From Acanthaster planci (Eukaryota > Echinodermata > Asteroidea > Valvatida > Acanthasteridae): 64,000 bases of DNA. Location of the stretch: positions 1,269,598 through 1,333,597 of the forward strand of contig NW_019091539.1 of the NCBI RefSeq assembly GCF_001949145.1. Direction: 5' to 3'. Positions 36,982-59,300 of this stretch are shown here, in pieces (positions within the stretch are counted from its first letter, which is position 1; every line of letters begins with the position of its first letter). Below the pieces are notes generated by a model. That model did not search any database, was not told the DNA's origin, and saw only the letters and a list, made by a program, of their open reading frames with translations. The position numbers and the translations under genes were made by a program.

Positions 36982-37157
36982 AATACTGGCAGTTCACAAT
37001 AGTGCGCCTCGAAGAGTTAGCAACGCGTTGTCCAATCACAACGGGCGAAATTTGTCGACCCTTTCCAAGCGCGCACTGGGTCGACAAATTTCGCGCAAGG
37101 TGATTGACCAAGGCGTTGTAAACTCTTGGAGGCACACTATTGTGAAACGCCCGTATT
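36982..37157. mobile_element. MITE-like foldback element, 176 bp
   Basis: Almost the whole element is two inverted arms of about 75 bp. The outer part is TTCACAATAGTG pairing with CACTATTGTGAA. The inner part is a perfect 16-bp match, CGAAATTTGTCGACCC (37046-37061) with GGGTCGACAAATTTCG (37078-37093). No target duplication recognised. Confidence 0.8.
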
Positions 37158-39522
37158 TACTCTTTACCGTTTACAATGAGCTCTAAAAATACGTTTGCAA
37201 ATCCAGATTACCAGAAAAACCAGCACCTATACAGGACAATGAGTCTGACGTCATATCAATAAACATGGTGGATGGACGGCCACCCAGCTCGTGCAAAAGT
37301 TATTAAATCTATCAAGTATATATATCATGGAGGTCGTTGTTTGATGGATGCCGTGCTGAGACTGTGCATTCCGGCCAATCAGCGCTCTCGTCGGAAACGA
37401 CGCGACGTCACGGTCAGGCTGCAACGTCATTGGTGTTGTACAAAGGTAAACACCGAACGGGTTTCAGCTCCTGTACAAACGTGAAAAATCGAATGACATT
37501 ATCGCTTTCTGTTACCGTGCCTTTGTGTAAATGGGTCTTTCAGGATATTTAGTTTTGTCCTTTGTAACCCTATGAATAGACTCGGTTTCAGTGCTTTACC
37601 CAGCCACAGAGCAAGAAGGAGACCAACTGTTTATTTTGGGTTCACTTTTCAAATCCTTTCTCTTCGTACAAGGTCCGCAGATTTGTCCGCCCAGTACACG
37701 TACATCTTGCAGCCATATACACCTGGATTTTCCCGCTAAATGGGATGGCCCCCACATGGTCGTCTACAAAATTCTTTTGAAACTTTCGGCTTCAGTTGGA
37801 CTGGACCAGTAGAGTTTAGGTTAGTCTGACACTCAGTATATTGATTTTGTAATGGCTGTGTTCGCACATTTTATTTTTCAGTGTCAATTCGTTAGCAATG
37901 TTATCAAAGCCTTTACGTGGGCTTTTGTTTCAAATACGTATCAAAACCCATTGCGCATTTGCAGTACTCCCATCACAAACCCTCACCATTGTGATATTTT
38001 TGTGTCTTGTCTCTCGTTAACGTGCATCATTTGCTCTTGCCCAGTCCACTTTTTAAGTCCAAAATAGCATCTGCAAACTCTCCAAATATTTGTAAGATGT
38101 CGGCAGTAGTACATAGCAGAGTTGATATTGTTTCATGAGTCCAAAGTTAAAAATAACAACTGTCGTAAAATTGTTCAATCGCACATTTAGCATTTATGCA
38201 CGTATAACGTCTTTTTATTCGACAGCAGAGACTGCATTTTTAATGTTCAATATGTTTTTTGGAGAGCACATTCTTAATTATTACGTTAACTTACCTACAG
38301 ATTTGCTTATGAAGTTTCGATAACTTGCGAAGTGTTTCGTTTTTTGTTATACGTTAATTAAGAATATTAATTTTGAGTATACTATCACACTTAATCCTCC
38401 TTTTTTCGTTCGCACAGAATTGCTGATCTTAAGTAGGATCCGATTTCTGTATTGTGTATAGCGAGTGGATGTCCATTCATACGTCGATAGGGTTTATTGA
38501 AGGATTTTGGACTACGGTTTTTTGAACTCGGATGCGAACCAGGAAGATATGCATGAGGAGCACTGCTTAACACCCTTGAATCTACCGAGAAACTACATAT
38601 TCGGGGACCCTGGAATCGAGGTTGACTCTCCAAGGACTGCACAACCCATTCGCTCGTCGCCCAGCGCCTGGACAGGGCGCTGAGAATGACTTTGTACAGA
38701 TTTTAGTGAAGGTAATACGTCACATGGGTCAGAGCTAGTGATGCGCAGATCATTGTGGGTAAATTTCTGCCAGGTGCTCAAGCTCACAAACGCGGTGGTT
38801 AACAATTCGATATTTTTCCTTTATCTTCCCCATTGCTGAGAATATTCTCACAATCCTTTATTCGCTTATCCAAATTTGATCAAACTAACTGATCGATTTG
38901 AAGCATATATCACCCAACATATCGCCAGAAGACATGTGATCAGTGACACTTTATTGAGAAAATAAATAGATGGTACAACACTTTTGCCCCAAACCGTGCA
39001 TATCATCACATTAGCATTAAAATAAAATAAAATAAAAGGCTGTAGCCTTAGAAATGCCTGCTACATAATAGGATGTGGTTCCATCGTCAACGCACCATGA
39101 TTAATTGAAGTTATACATAACATGAGGCAGACATTATTAATTTATTCAGTTTGATGATTGACAACAAGCACAGATCAGTTTGATGATATGTACAGAGATG
39201 AAGTTGTTTGTACTATTGCTGGTTAATATAGTTGGTGGTTACAGTTGGTGGTGGTTCACTGCATCGATAAACATTAAAACAATCATGAGAAACAATTTCA
39301 TTACCCTACAGAAATAAATACAGTTCGCATCTTGATGATGTCATGTCGTACCGTGTCCAACTAAAGTCGTCCAACCACTAAGCACATACGACCCTTTACT
39401 CAAATCTGCCGAAGAAAATTTACTCATAAATCCCTCATATTCATCATAAATTTCCACCTTAAATAAACCTCTAAACCTGCCAATTGTGTTGAACCAAATA
39501 TCATTTGAATTGGGACATTATT

Positions 39523-39775
39523 ACCTTGTTAATCTTATAATGATTTTGGGAAAGTTACGGTACATTGGAATTAAATTGAGAAACATCGGAATCATGAGGT
39601 ATTTTTACCTTTGACTTAAAAGTTATACATCAATAGAGGGCGCCCTAAAGACTCACTGGTGGAACATTTTACTGATGAAATAACCTCGCATTGTTAATCA
39701 CAAAGGGAAATGCTGCAAAATCAGAATAACAAGCAAGAATTACATAACATCAAAAACAAACAATTTGCCGCTACA
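39523..39775 (-). repeat. Left LTR (3' LTR) of the BEL/Pao element
   Basis: Matches 43363-43617 with about 16 differences by hand alignment (about 94% identity). Read on the minus strand it begins TGTAGCGGC. Its outer edge is uncertain by a few bases because the flanks are AT-rich. Confidence 0.85.
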
Positions 39776-40032
39776 TACCCGGCCCCATGAACAGGCACAT
39801 TCTGTTCATTCTTGTAAACCCTTAAGCGGCAAACCTTAAACTTGAAAACACTAGAAGTAAAACAAACCACTGCTACTTGCAATGCAAAGAAACCATAAAT
39901 TACATGATCGATTTTCAACTTCAGTCTCACTTAATTGATAGCCTTAATTGACGTAACATGTGATTTACATACGCATATAGCACTACATATGGCACTAGAG
40001 TTCAAGCACAATTGTTCTTGGCTGTTGAAATC

Positions 40033-40593
40033 TCACACACCGCTGGGCTTCTCCAAGAAACAAAGCTTGACAATGGGGCACCTGAGGTACTTATTGCCTA
40101 CTCTCACCTCCACTTTGCGAACCTTTCCTGACTTATCTGGGTAGATTTGCGTCACTGTTCCAAGTGGCCACCGTCCACGGGCTTCACCGTCAGCAGCAAC
40201 TAGCACCAGGTCCTTCACCTCCAGATGTTGCTTGGTCTGGGTCCATTTCTGAAGCTGCTGCAGAAGTGGTAGGTACTCCCCTTTCCACCGCCTCCAGAAT
40301 TGGTCTGCCAAGAACTGTACCTGACACCATCTGCGCTGCCTATAACCATCTGCCCGCCCAAATACTGCTGGTGGAATGTTGGGACTCGATCTCATCAGAA
40401 GAAGATGTTTCGTTGTCAATGGCTCATCATCTCTAGGGTCCAAGCTGAGTTGGGTGAGCGGTCTCGCATTCAAAGTAGCTTCCACTTCAGCCATTACTGT
40501 AAGTAGTATTTCATCACACACCACTTGTTCTTGAAGTAGATTCTTCAGGATCTTACGAATGGAACGCACCATCCGTTCCCATACACCTCCCAT
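40033..40593 (-). pseudogene. BEL/Pao integrase C-terminal tail
   Basis: 186 codons open. GVWERMVRSIRKIL, LNARPLT, DDEPLTTKHLLL and the FWRRWKGEYLPLLQ segment match the region after the integrase core in Pao elements. It ends near LCFLEKPSGV, close to the polypurine tract and 3' LTR. Confidence 0.8.
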
Positions 40594-40726
40594 ATGGCTT
40601 GCAGTTGGTGGATTGAATTGCCATTCAACTGCATGCTGATGAAGAAAGTCTCCAATCCTTTGCTGGTTCAGGGATGTGATACCTTCTCGAAGCTCACGCT
40701 ATCCCGTCGTGAAGTTGGTGCCATTG

Positions 40727-40918
40727 TCACTTATGATTTTTTTCTAGTGCACCTCTCCTGATGATGAACCGCCGAAGGGCATTTATGAATGCGTCTGTGT
40801 CAAGTGAATGAGCAATCTCCATATGTACAGCTCTCACAGCAAGGCAGGTGAAAATACATCCATATCTTTTGACATGACTGCCCCCCTGTTTCACGTAAAG
40901 TGGGCCAAAATAATCCAC
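40727..40918 (-). pseudogene. BEL/Pao integrase core fragment
   Basis: Short open stretch containing [10 protein letters not shown] and [15 protein letters not shown], the start of the integrase catalytic core. A stop follows a few residues later. The flanking 40594-40726 and 40919-41071 appear to be out-of-frame remains of the same domain. Confidence 0.75.
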
Positions 40919-41071
40919 TCTAACACACGTAAAGGGTGGCTTCTCTGGGTTGGGTCTCTGGGGTAACTCTTTCTGCTGGCAGTTCAGCCATCAACTGTTG
41001 ACACAGGGGTACGTTCCACTTCTTGCATTGGAAACACCTTCCAATTACTTGCCTCACAGTTGATCCTCCCT

Positions 41072-41626
41072 TCAGCACGCAAACCTCTCTCTAATTGACG
41101 TCCAGGTCACACCAACCCCAGAATGACCGACCTTAAGATGGTGGTGTTCAATCAGCAGCCTTGTCACCTGGTGATTACTTGGTAGAATGATTGGATGTTT
41201 AACGTCCTGGTGCAATTGTGCATTCTCAAGACGACCACCTACATGCAGAATGCCATTAACCGAAATTGGATTCAATTTATGGAATGCACCTGGAACCTTC
41301 TTACTCTTCTTGATGAGTCTCTCAACCTTTTCTGTTTGAGCGTTAAGTGAGGCAATCTCTCTGGGGAAAGATTGTCGTTGAACATACTTGACGATTTCCA
41401 TTTCAGCTCTCTGCAGCTCTGATAAGGACAGCATGTTACTCCTGTCAATGCCCTCCGGACTCCCTTTGGTGCTGGCCCTCAGATAATCCCGATACCTCAG
41501 CAGCCAGGCGACTCCACGCTTCATTCTAATCCAAGGTGAATATCTGTCAAGTAACTTCTCTATGCCGCTCTTCACAGCTACAGAGAAAGACTGGGCAACC
41601 TTCTTCGCCTCAGGATCACTCTGCAA
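41072..41626 (-). pseudogene. BEL/Pao integrase zinc-binding region
   Basis: 184 codons open. The end carries the HPIILPSNHQVTRLLI and HHHLKVGHSG segment, which corresponds to the integrase histidine/cysteine zinc-binding region. Upstream is the charged linker normally found between RNase H and integrase. The frame is lost after IRERF. Confidence 0.75.
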
Positions 41627-41680
41627 AGTATCTGGTAGTACATCTGGGTAGGGCCCCTTGATAACAACTAGTGGGAGTGG

Positions 41681-42124
41681 CTACTGCTCTTCATCCTTCC
41701 ACAGGAACTCCGGTCCATGCAGCCAGCGCTGGTCCCTAATCATTTCATCTGCAGTCAATCCTCGAGAGCCATCATCAGCTGGGTGGCTGGCAGAGTCTAC
41801 ATATCGCCACTGGGAGGGGTCTGATACATTCTGTATTCTGGAAACACGGTTGGCTACAAATGCGTGAAATCTTCGACTCTCATTTTGAATGTACTGAAGA
41901 ACTGATGTAGAGTCTGTCCAGTATACAGTCTCCATAACTGGCAGTCTCATTTCCCTCAGGATTAGCTGATTCAACTCCACGGCCAGAACTGCAGCAGACA
42001 ACTCCAGTCGGGGAATTGTGACCTGTTTCATTGGACATAACCGTGCCTTCCCGATGACAAACGCACAATGGATCTTTCCTCGCACGTCAACAGCACGCAG
42101 ATATGATACAGCAGCATAACCCCA
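41681..42124 (-). pseudogene. BEL/Pao RNase H region, broken
   Basis: Continues the pol frame after the TAG at 42125-42127. Contains the IPRLELSAAVLAVEL, YWTDSTSVLQYI and HPADDGSRG blocks typical of Pao-family RNase H. It ends in a stop before the integrase region. Confidence 0.8.
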
Positions 42125-43194
42125 CTATGAAGCATCGGAAAAATGGTGAAGCTGAAAGACAGTAATTTCATTAATTCCCTTCGGCTGAAGACATCTGCCG
42201 ATGATAATTCTTGTCAGCCTTGGTAGATCATCCAGCCACCGCTTCCACCTCATCATTTCACTGCTCGATCTTCTCATCCCAGCCACGACCCTGGCGGCAA
42301 ATGTCTTGAAGGAGAATTTTTGCTGGTAGGATGAATGGTGCAAGGAAGCCAAAGGGGTCGTACAATGAACTGTTTCAAACCCAAGCTTATCGGCCTCCAC
42401 ATCCCACTTCACACCCAAGGTACGCTCTATTGGCAGATGATCAAAATCTAACTTCAGTACTGATTGGGCTCTCTCCTCAACAGGGATTGCCTCCGTCACC
42501 TCACGACTGTTACAGACCCACTTCGTCAATCTGACTCCTCCCTTGGCTAAAAACTCCATTAGTTGATTGGCTAACCTGATGACTTCGTCCTCTGTTTTCA
42601 CTGGCACAAGACGGTCACCTACATAGAAATTCTCTTGGACCGCTGTGACTGTTTCCTCGTCGAAATTTTCTGGGTTGTCTTCAGCTGTTCTTCTAAGGCA
42701 AAATCCGGCACAGCCAGGCGATGATGTTGCTCCATATAGATGCACCAGCATCTGATGGTTAGTCGGTTCCTTAGAGTGGTCTCCACCAGGCCACCAAAGA
42801 AATCGCAGGGCATTGCAGTCACCATCTGGCACCTTAACTTGATGGAACGTTGCCTCAATGTCAGCCATTAGGGCAATGGTTCTCTCTCTAAACCTTGGTG
42901 TCAGCACGCCAACCAGATTATTAGTAAAATCTGGTCCCTGCAGCAGTTGGTCATAACACCCTTGTTTTTGGCCCAGCAATCGAATACCACTTAGAGCTTC
43001 TCTGGCTTTCGTGGGTGGAACACCAGATGATGGGGCAGACACCACACTGCTTGTGGTACTATTGCTGTTTCCACACATCTCGGTGACTGCTCGCTATTGA
43101 TACCTTCGGGCGTGACACTCAATGACGACTCCAATGGAGACATTTCTCTTGCATACTCCTTCTTGAAGTAGATGTCGAGGGTCTTCTTGTACAT
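42125..43194 (-). pseudogene. BEL/Pao reverse transcriptase, broken
   Basis: The main open stretch is 43078-42125; an N-terminal fragment in another frame lies at 43194-42991 (contains LPHHLVFHP), so there is a frameshift near 43000-43080. Recognisable blocks are [21 protein letters not shown] and [10 protein letters not shown]. The catalytic box that is normally YVDD-like reads FYVGDRL here, losing one aspartate. A TAG stop at 42127-42125 separates it from the RNase H part. Confidence 0.85.
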
Positions 43195-43362
43195 CTCATA
43201 CAGACCAGGGTCTCGTTGAATTCAGTGACTGAAGTCTCGACTCAGCAAGGGTACGGTTGTCTGGCAAGCGTGGGTTCTGGCAACCTGGTAGTGACCATCA
43301 ACCCTTGTCACTGTTTCTTCCAAGATGGTCTTTGCTCGTTTATCTTCTACTGAGACCTTATA

Positions 43363-43617
43363 ACCTTGTTAATCTTTTAATGATTTTGGGAAAGTTGCGG
43401 TACATTGGAATTAAATTGAGAAACATCGGAATCATGAAGTATTCTTCACCTTTGACCTAAAAAGTTGTACAACAATAGAGGGCGCCCTAAAGACTCACTG
43501 GTGGAACATTTTACTGATAAAATAACCTCGCATTGTTAATCACTAAGGGAAATGCTGCAAAACCAGAATAACAAGGAACAATTACATAACATCAAAAACA
43601 AATTATTTGCCGCTACA
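43363..43617 (-). repeat. Right LTR (5' LTR) of the BEL/Pao element
   Basis: Direct repeat of 39523-39775. On the minus strand it starts at 43617 with TGTAGCGGC and ends near AACAAGGT. No convincing tRNA primer-binding site was recognised just inside it. Confidence 0.85.
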
Positions 43618-44467
43618 AGGGCTCCTCTAAATTTGTCAATCAGATTTAATGAGACAAGAAAGAATTAGAAAAGAACTACATTGCGAAACTTGCAGACCCC
43701 TTCGCAGAAATAATGAACATTATTGCAAAACGCCTCTCGCAGAAAGTTTGTAAGCTCATGTTGGGGAAAACATGACAACCCCGAACATACATAATTGAGA
43801 AAGGTCGCTATAAGCTGGCACCGAATTTTAACTTAGGATGTACATGTAAGCAATTTTTAAGCGACAGCCTGTTCGCAGAAATACTAGTTGTGAGCATGTG
43901 ATATATTGCAGTCCTGGGAGACTAGTATAATGCATATACACGCTAAGCTATTCTACCGGCTGTAATAAGCCCGCAATTATAGAAGCTTTATTGGAGCATT
44001 AAGGGTATTTCCTTATTTCAATTAAAAAGACTTTTCAATTTTACACAAAGCCAGTGAAATAAAGCTTTCATTGGACACGTAACCACAGTATCCACGAGTT
44101 CACTTCAGGGATGGGGGAGTTTTCACAGTATTATTTCGCTATTGTGGAGACTAAATATCAACCATTTTCAACCGCCAGCCTTTGCACGATGTGTTAATAT
44201 ACTGAAGGCTTCATCCTGTCAGCGCAGCGACAAAATGAAGCTCGTGAAGCGGAACAATGCGTTGAAAGCCACAGATCGTGTAGGCCTAACAGTAACAATT
44301 ACGTCGTATTAAACTGAGTAGGTGGGATTGAGGGGCATGTAGTTGCTGCTCTGTCTGCCACGCTTGGTTGGCAATGCTGCCAGAAAGGAAACTTAGTGCA
44401 TGCAGGCCATTAGTCTGATACTTGGCGCCTGTACTTGTTGGTTGGACTGTGACCTACTAGTTTCAAA
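43618..44467. other. Spacer between retrotransposon and gene D
   Basis: 850 bp that should contain the promoter and 5' UTR of gene D. I see no convincing TATA box close to the start codon. CTACTAG seven bases before the ATG could be a 5'-UTR splice acceptor. Confidence 0.45.
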
Positions 44468-53439
<8,972 letters not shown>

Positions 53440-53712
53440 GACTTACACAAAGGAACTTATTCTGATTTTCAGAATTTTACCCTGAATACTGTCATTTAAT
53501 GTTTCTTTTTTAACTGCGGCAAAACTTTCGGCGAAATTGTGACAATTTGGAGGTATCGTCAAAAGTCTTTTCGGTACATTCCACTGATTACAGCATCATC
53601 AAGGAAACTCATGCATTTGGTCAAAAATTGGTTAGGCCTACGGCCGCTAAGTCAAACCAAAAATAAGATGAAAACGAAGACATTTTAGGCCGTAGAAAGT
53701 GGCGAATCGCTG

Positions 53713-53718
53713 AATAAA
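53713..53718 (+). terminator. Candidate polyadenylation signal of gene D
   Basis: AATAAA 274 bp after the stop codon, the first good match downstream of the gene. Confidence 0.45.
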
Positions 53719-56190
53719 GGTGGAGGTTTTGTTTTTGGGGTTTTTTTGCATAAATTCTGATTTTTGGGGGATTTTAGGTTTAATGCTAAATTGTAAATGA
53801 GTGAAGGTACACAGGAATTTCAACATTGTTGATAAACCAGCGTTAGGTTCAGGGTAGGGTTTGTTAGTTCATTGGTTTGTGACAGTATGAATGTAATGGT
53901 GTCAGGGCGTTTTAAAGAAATAATAAGTACAGGTTAAAAATAAAATGTTGATCAAATGACAGCATGGTAAAACGATGCTATGGGCAGTTTTACTATTTCT
54001 CTATTAAACAAGAGAAAATACTAGTTAGATTAAGGATTAGGATTAAGTATGCTAGTCAGTTTTATAGTGATAATTTAAGATCAACTTTTTTTTACCCCTT
54101 TCCACAATTTGGGCAAGGAGTTGTATTTGGAGCCCACCAACATAAACCTCCTATGACTCATTTATATTACAGTGCTTCTGCAATGTAAAACGCATGCCAT
54201 TAATAAGTTCGCAAACTTGGCTTTCCAACACAAAAAAGAATTTGTACATAACTGGCTGAAGTACAGTTCCGGTTGATGCGCCTCCCGTTTTCTCTTTTGT
54301 GTGGTATAAATGTTAATACCTTTTGGACTACTCTTTAGGTAAGATCAAGTTAATGACAAATTTAGTATAAACAAAATTGTGGCTTGATAGAATCCCTTGT
54401 ACCCAGCAGCATCAGTTTTGTTTCAAGGGACCTCTTTGTTTGAAAAAAAGAATCTGCAGCTAAAGCCTACACATTCTGTACGGCCCAGACAAGTTTTGTT
54501 TTTATTAATCGCTTAACACCTGTGGTTAAATTTGACGGACTGATCCAACGAGATAAATAAGAAAAATATCGTGAAAGAAAGCAATGATTCAAGACTATTA
54601 ATTTCAGGAAAAAACTGTTGTATTTTTCAATCACGTATAGTGTCTTTGATATAATTCAATAAGGTTATTTCATATTATTACGTTACATTAACCCTACCCC
54701 CGGGGTGTATGTAAAGTGATATTGACATATTGACACGGACACTGACAATTTCATTGTGGAAGAAAAAAATGTGAAAATAGAACGAAACAAACAAGGCCGA
54801 AGACAAATCAACAAACGGGGTTTTCAACTGTTACATGAAGTCTATGAAATTGTTTTAATGTATGAAAACAAAAGTGCGTTTGAAGAGCCGTACTTGTAAG
54901 CGATAGATCGTTTTAGATGATTTGTAATTGGTTTTGTGTTAATAAAAGCATGCTTGAGCAAAATGAATGTGAATACATGTAATTATTTGAGACTCTGGAA
55001 CAGTTTTGGTCGTGTAGTGAAGTAAGTTCAGACGGTTTAATACAGGCTGCAAAGCGTCTAGCGACAAGCGACAGCACGCGATCACATCATCTTGCTTGCT
55101 TAGATTGTAAGCTTGTCTGGCATCTTCTAACAAGGTCACACGATTCAATGTGCAAACTGTAACGCACAATGAGATTGCAATATTGTTGGAGACTACCAAA
55201 AATGAACTCTCTTCAACTTTGTAGTGATGTTCAAACCTTGGGGGATTGATGGAGCAGTCGCCTTGGGAGAACAGAATTCTCAATGGATCACCTCGGTATT
55301 ATATGAAGTCCCTTTTCAATCTGTAAACGAATCCTCACCCCCTCCTTCCCCTATGGTGCTAGTACTATTTCAAAAGTGTCGATGCTTCCTCCAAAATGCC
55401 CTGTGGGTAGGGGTAAACCCCAACCCAACTAGATTCGCCGCTGCTTTTTCCAGTCAAAACGCAACTTCCAGGGCTCTCAGCTGCGTATTACCTTTATATT
55501 TTAGATATCAATTTCTCATGCCCTTTCCAACATATTAAATTTTTGCATATTCCAAATTCTGGAACAGACTCGATAAAAGGACAGAAAACAATGAAAAAAG
55601 TATTTCAGAAAAGTTTTTTCACAAAATAGCAAGTCTTGGCTAATGTATTACATTTTGTTGCCTTTATTTCTAACATTTTTTCCTCTTATTAAATATTCCC
55701 TCTCTATCATTTTGACACACAGCTGAACTGCCTAAACCTTACAAATGGCCAATATACAGAGTGCATTTACAATGGTTGTAATATCAAACTACATCACTGT
55801 TAATGTATTTTAAAGCAAAAAAGAAGGATATTTGATTATCTTCACAGAACTACATGAGAATTTTCTCAGGGATACAGAGAGAAAGCAGATGGCATGAAAA
55901 ACTGAATTCTACAGAAAAACTAAGAAAAGAAAACTAGGTACAGGGAAGGAAACAAATAGAAAAGACTTAAAGTAAGGGGGTAATAAAACAGTTTTGACCA
56001 TCTTACTAAGGAGAGATATACATTTCAAAGATAAAGATAAGACAAAAGTCAGGGGATAGTAAATTGAAGAAACATTTTTTTAACTATTTCCGCTTAATAC
56101 TGTGGTTACGAAGCACAAATTACCTTCTTATAAAAATTATTGGCCTTATGTAACCTTCAGATAAAAACCCCTCCGAAATAAATCATTCTT
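53719..56190. other. Spacer between the convergent gene D and vitellogenin-like gene
   Basis: AT-rich, with no gene recognised. It should contain the 3' ends of both transcripts. Confidence 0.6.
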
Positions 56191-56196
56191 TTTAAT
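56191..56196 (-). terminator. Candidate polyadenylation signal of the vitellogenin-like gene
   Basis: ATTAAA on the minus strand, about 150 bp past the stop. A canonical AATAAA on the minus strand lies further away at 55668-55663. Confidence 0.4.
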
Positions 56197-56342
56197 TTAT
56201 ACCAGTTGTTCACACAAAAAAGCAGTTATCAACGCAATTCACATAATTTTCAGATACACAGCCTGGAAAATCTTAAGTCAGAGTCTTTTAAAAAAACAAT
56301 GTGTCCAGTACATCAGTTCCGTGGGCTATCGCTGTTAACCAT

Positions 56343-59300
56343 TCACACCTTGATGTTGCAGTTGCTGGTGCAAATGCAGTCGTGCGGCAGCTCGATGTCC
56401 CTGTAGAGGTCAACTGGCTGGGACCGGATAAGGTCAGTGCGGGTCTTCATCAGTGTCTTGGTCTCCTCCAGGTTCTCAGAAGCCATGCAGAAGAACGGCA
56501 CCTAGAAACAAAGTTGAAGGAGGTTCATTCAAAGACCTGAACACCGTTCACAGATTTCCTTTAATCTCTCAAAATCTTTCCTCCATCTTCTAAAGCTGAA
56601 AATTCTTTCCTCATCTTTCGATTTTTCAAGTGTAAAGCCAGGCCATGGAAGAGTACAGTTCAAATGCACTGATTGGGATATCCAACATTAAGTGAACAAC
56701 ACTACCAAAACTTTGGATTGAGTTGGAGAACAGCCCGATCATTTAAGCCACGATGACCTCGTGGCTGATCAAGCTTAGTGCACCCACGTAAATTCTGCCC
56801 TTAGTGCACCCATGTAAATTCTGCCTGGCACACCAACGCAAATGTGAGCTTGGTACAAGATTATAAGAAAGCATTACCAGGTCAGATCCGCCAATCAAAT
56901 CCTGGGGGCTGGGGGATGCTCTTGTCTATCCTCGTACCACAAGATTCAGTTTCATTTTTTAGTGTCACACAGCAAAATGTACAGGATGGGTGAAGTCAAA
57001 TGCAGCAGTGTGCAGGTGTCTCACCTTAACAAACTGCTTCTTGGGCACAAGGGTGCTTGTGAAGATGTTCTCGGGAGACTCGTTGTTGCAGCCAATGGGG
57101 CAGAGCTTGACAGGCTCCTTGCTAAAGCAGACAGCCGGCTTGTTGGCCAGGTACACCGTCTCGGGCAGAGCATACAGGTCCTCCTTCGTCAGCTTGCAGG
57201 CTGCAAACAAACAAACCATAATCTCTGTGTCATCAAACTTAAAAGTGACTTGGTCCGAATCGGATCTATAAGCCACTTGGTCAACTACCCTACAACCACA
57301 GTGCAAATGAACTGATCATGACCCTACACTTTTTGGGTAAAGGTGGACAGGGATGAATCCATCACACCTCAAGGAATTATGGCTCTTCAAATCAATTGAA
57401 ACTTTGACACTGGAACTGTATCAATAATGATTTTGCTGCCAATATACTTAAATTTCACCAAATATTCTTCCCAAGTGTCAACTATAATGTAATATTTTTC
57501 GATAAGGACCTGAGGGTACCATTTTTCAATCAGGACCAGATAGTATCAATGAGCCAATTTGTGCTTCTGACATTTACAAAAGATCAAGCTCTTTTACTTC
57601 CAACTGCTTAAAATGAAGTTGGGCATACAGATCTCTGACCAGACAGACAAATATGGCAGCAGCATAGAGTCAGGAACCCGGCCAGACCAAGATGGCTGCC
57701 AAGTACTTACTTTCGTCCATGCAGTCATCACCATGAACCAGCCAACTGGCACCAAACTTTGTGCTGTTGTTCACCTCCTCGGCTGTTGTGTTCTTCATTT
57801 CACGGAAGATCTCACCGTTGAAGTCACCGCACATACCTAGAGAAAAACAAACCAAAAAGAGCACTTTCTTTAATGAAATATCACAAGCTCAGCCTATCTT
57901 ATAGCTTTTAGAACAGGTACACATACAGAAATCCAGTGTCCCTCTGATGAAAATTTAGTCCAAGATAATTTTGGCTACTTCATGATCTACCACTTCCTCA
58001 GATCTTAAAACCCCTTCCCTCATAAAACTGTTTTCTACTCCTTTAGTTCAAGTTGAGGGCACAGCTAAAATTCTGATATATATATACATATTTTTCACTT
58101 TTCTGAAAGCCTATATTGTCAGTGCTTTTATATTGTTCATCATGTACGAATGAAGTTGATAAATTCCGAAACGATTTGAGGATTGGGAAGACTTCAGGCC
58201 ACTTACCGCAGGTCTTGTTGACATACCACGGTGACAGGGATGTTGTGACATTGTGCTTGCAATAGACAACTGTCAGTCCAATTTTGGCCTTCACAGTGAT
58301 GTGAGTGTGGTTGCGCTCGATGATGCAGGTATCAGTCTCAATTGGTGTTGAGTCACGCTGGGTCAGGTGCTCAATGCCATTGTACTGAATTTCAGAAAGA
58401 AAAAGCAAAGCATTAACTGGCAAGGTTAGATTCAACGGATCCAAACATCTTCAGAAAAGTGAGCCTTTTGCTGGGGAATCGGCTCAGTTGTACATGCTCA
58501 CCTTCATGTAGACCTCCTCATCATTACGTGTGATCAGCTCAATCTTGTGGTTGTCAATGTACACGGTGACCAAGGGGTTGGTGCGGACCAGCAGGTTGGA
58601 CTGGCGAGTGTTCTGCACCAGGACGGTGAAGCGCTTCTTGGGCGAGCAGTCCTTGGTCAAGACGTGAGGGCAGCTGCCGGTTAGGTTGTACTTGTAGAAC
58701 AGCTGGTCGTAGGTCACGAACGTTCCAGTGTGGTTGTATGTGCAGTTGCCTGTGTAAGAGAGGATTGAGAATGGCAAATGAAGCACATACAACTCCACAC
58801 ACGCAACAAGTGAGAAATGATCCCACGGACACCCTTCCATTTGCACCTAATTTACAAACTAATGCAAGTCCTTCACTGAGCAGGCCATACAACTTATGGC
58901 AATTTTAAAGTTCCAACTGAGAGAGTTGGTCTAAAAAATGATGCGACAGTGCAGTAAAGACAGTCATAACAAATTGACATACCAGACAGGAACTTTTCAG
59001 TCAGGCGCCTCTGGATGGTGGCCACAGCATCTGGAACATTGTATTTCAACACGGAGGTGTTGACAGGAACTGTGACATTGACCACTGTAATCTTCTCAAT
59101 GGGTAGATGGATCTCAACATCCATGGTGTAGTTGGTCTTGATCTGATAAAAGCCCACACATATCAAACTTCACTAGGAGAACCCGCGGTAAAAACAGATC
59201 TTCACTCAACATTTGTACAGAATGGTGCATGTAACATTTTCATACTAAATTTGCACATGACAATTTTTTTCTGGCAATGGCATAGAATTTACAGTCATGT

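Larger units (their letters stand above)
31975..39522. other. Spacer between amylase C and the retrotransposon
   Basis: No gene recognised. It contains a hairpin (33668-33712) and a MITE-like inverted repeat (36982-37157). Open frames here are short and unrelated to known families as far as I can see. Confidence 0.65.
39523..43617 (-). mobile_element. BEL/Pao-type LTR retrotransposon, internally deleted and inactivated
   Basis: Two direct LTRs of about 254 bp flank a 3.6-kb interior on the minus strand. The interior encodes pol fragments in the order reverse transcriptase, RNase H, integrase zinc-binding region, integrase core and a BEL/Pao-type integrase tail. Wording such as [18 protein letters not shown] is typical of Pao reverse transcriptases. 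No gag or protease is recognisable between the right LTR and the reverse transcriptase, and the total length of 4.1 kb is short for the family. The frame is broken by stops and shifts, so the copy is defective. A purine-rich tract precedes the left (3') LTR at about 39776-39790. I could not identify a target-site duplication. Confidence 0.88.
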
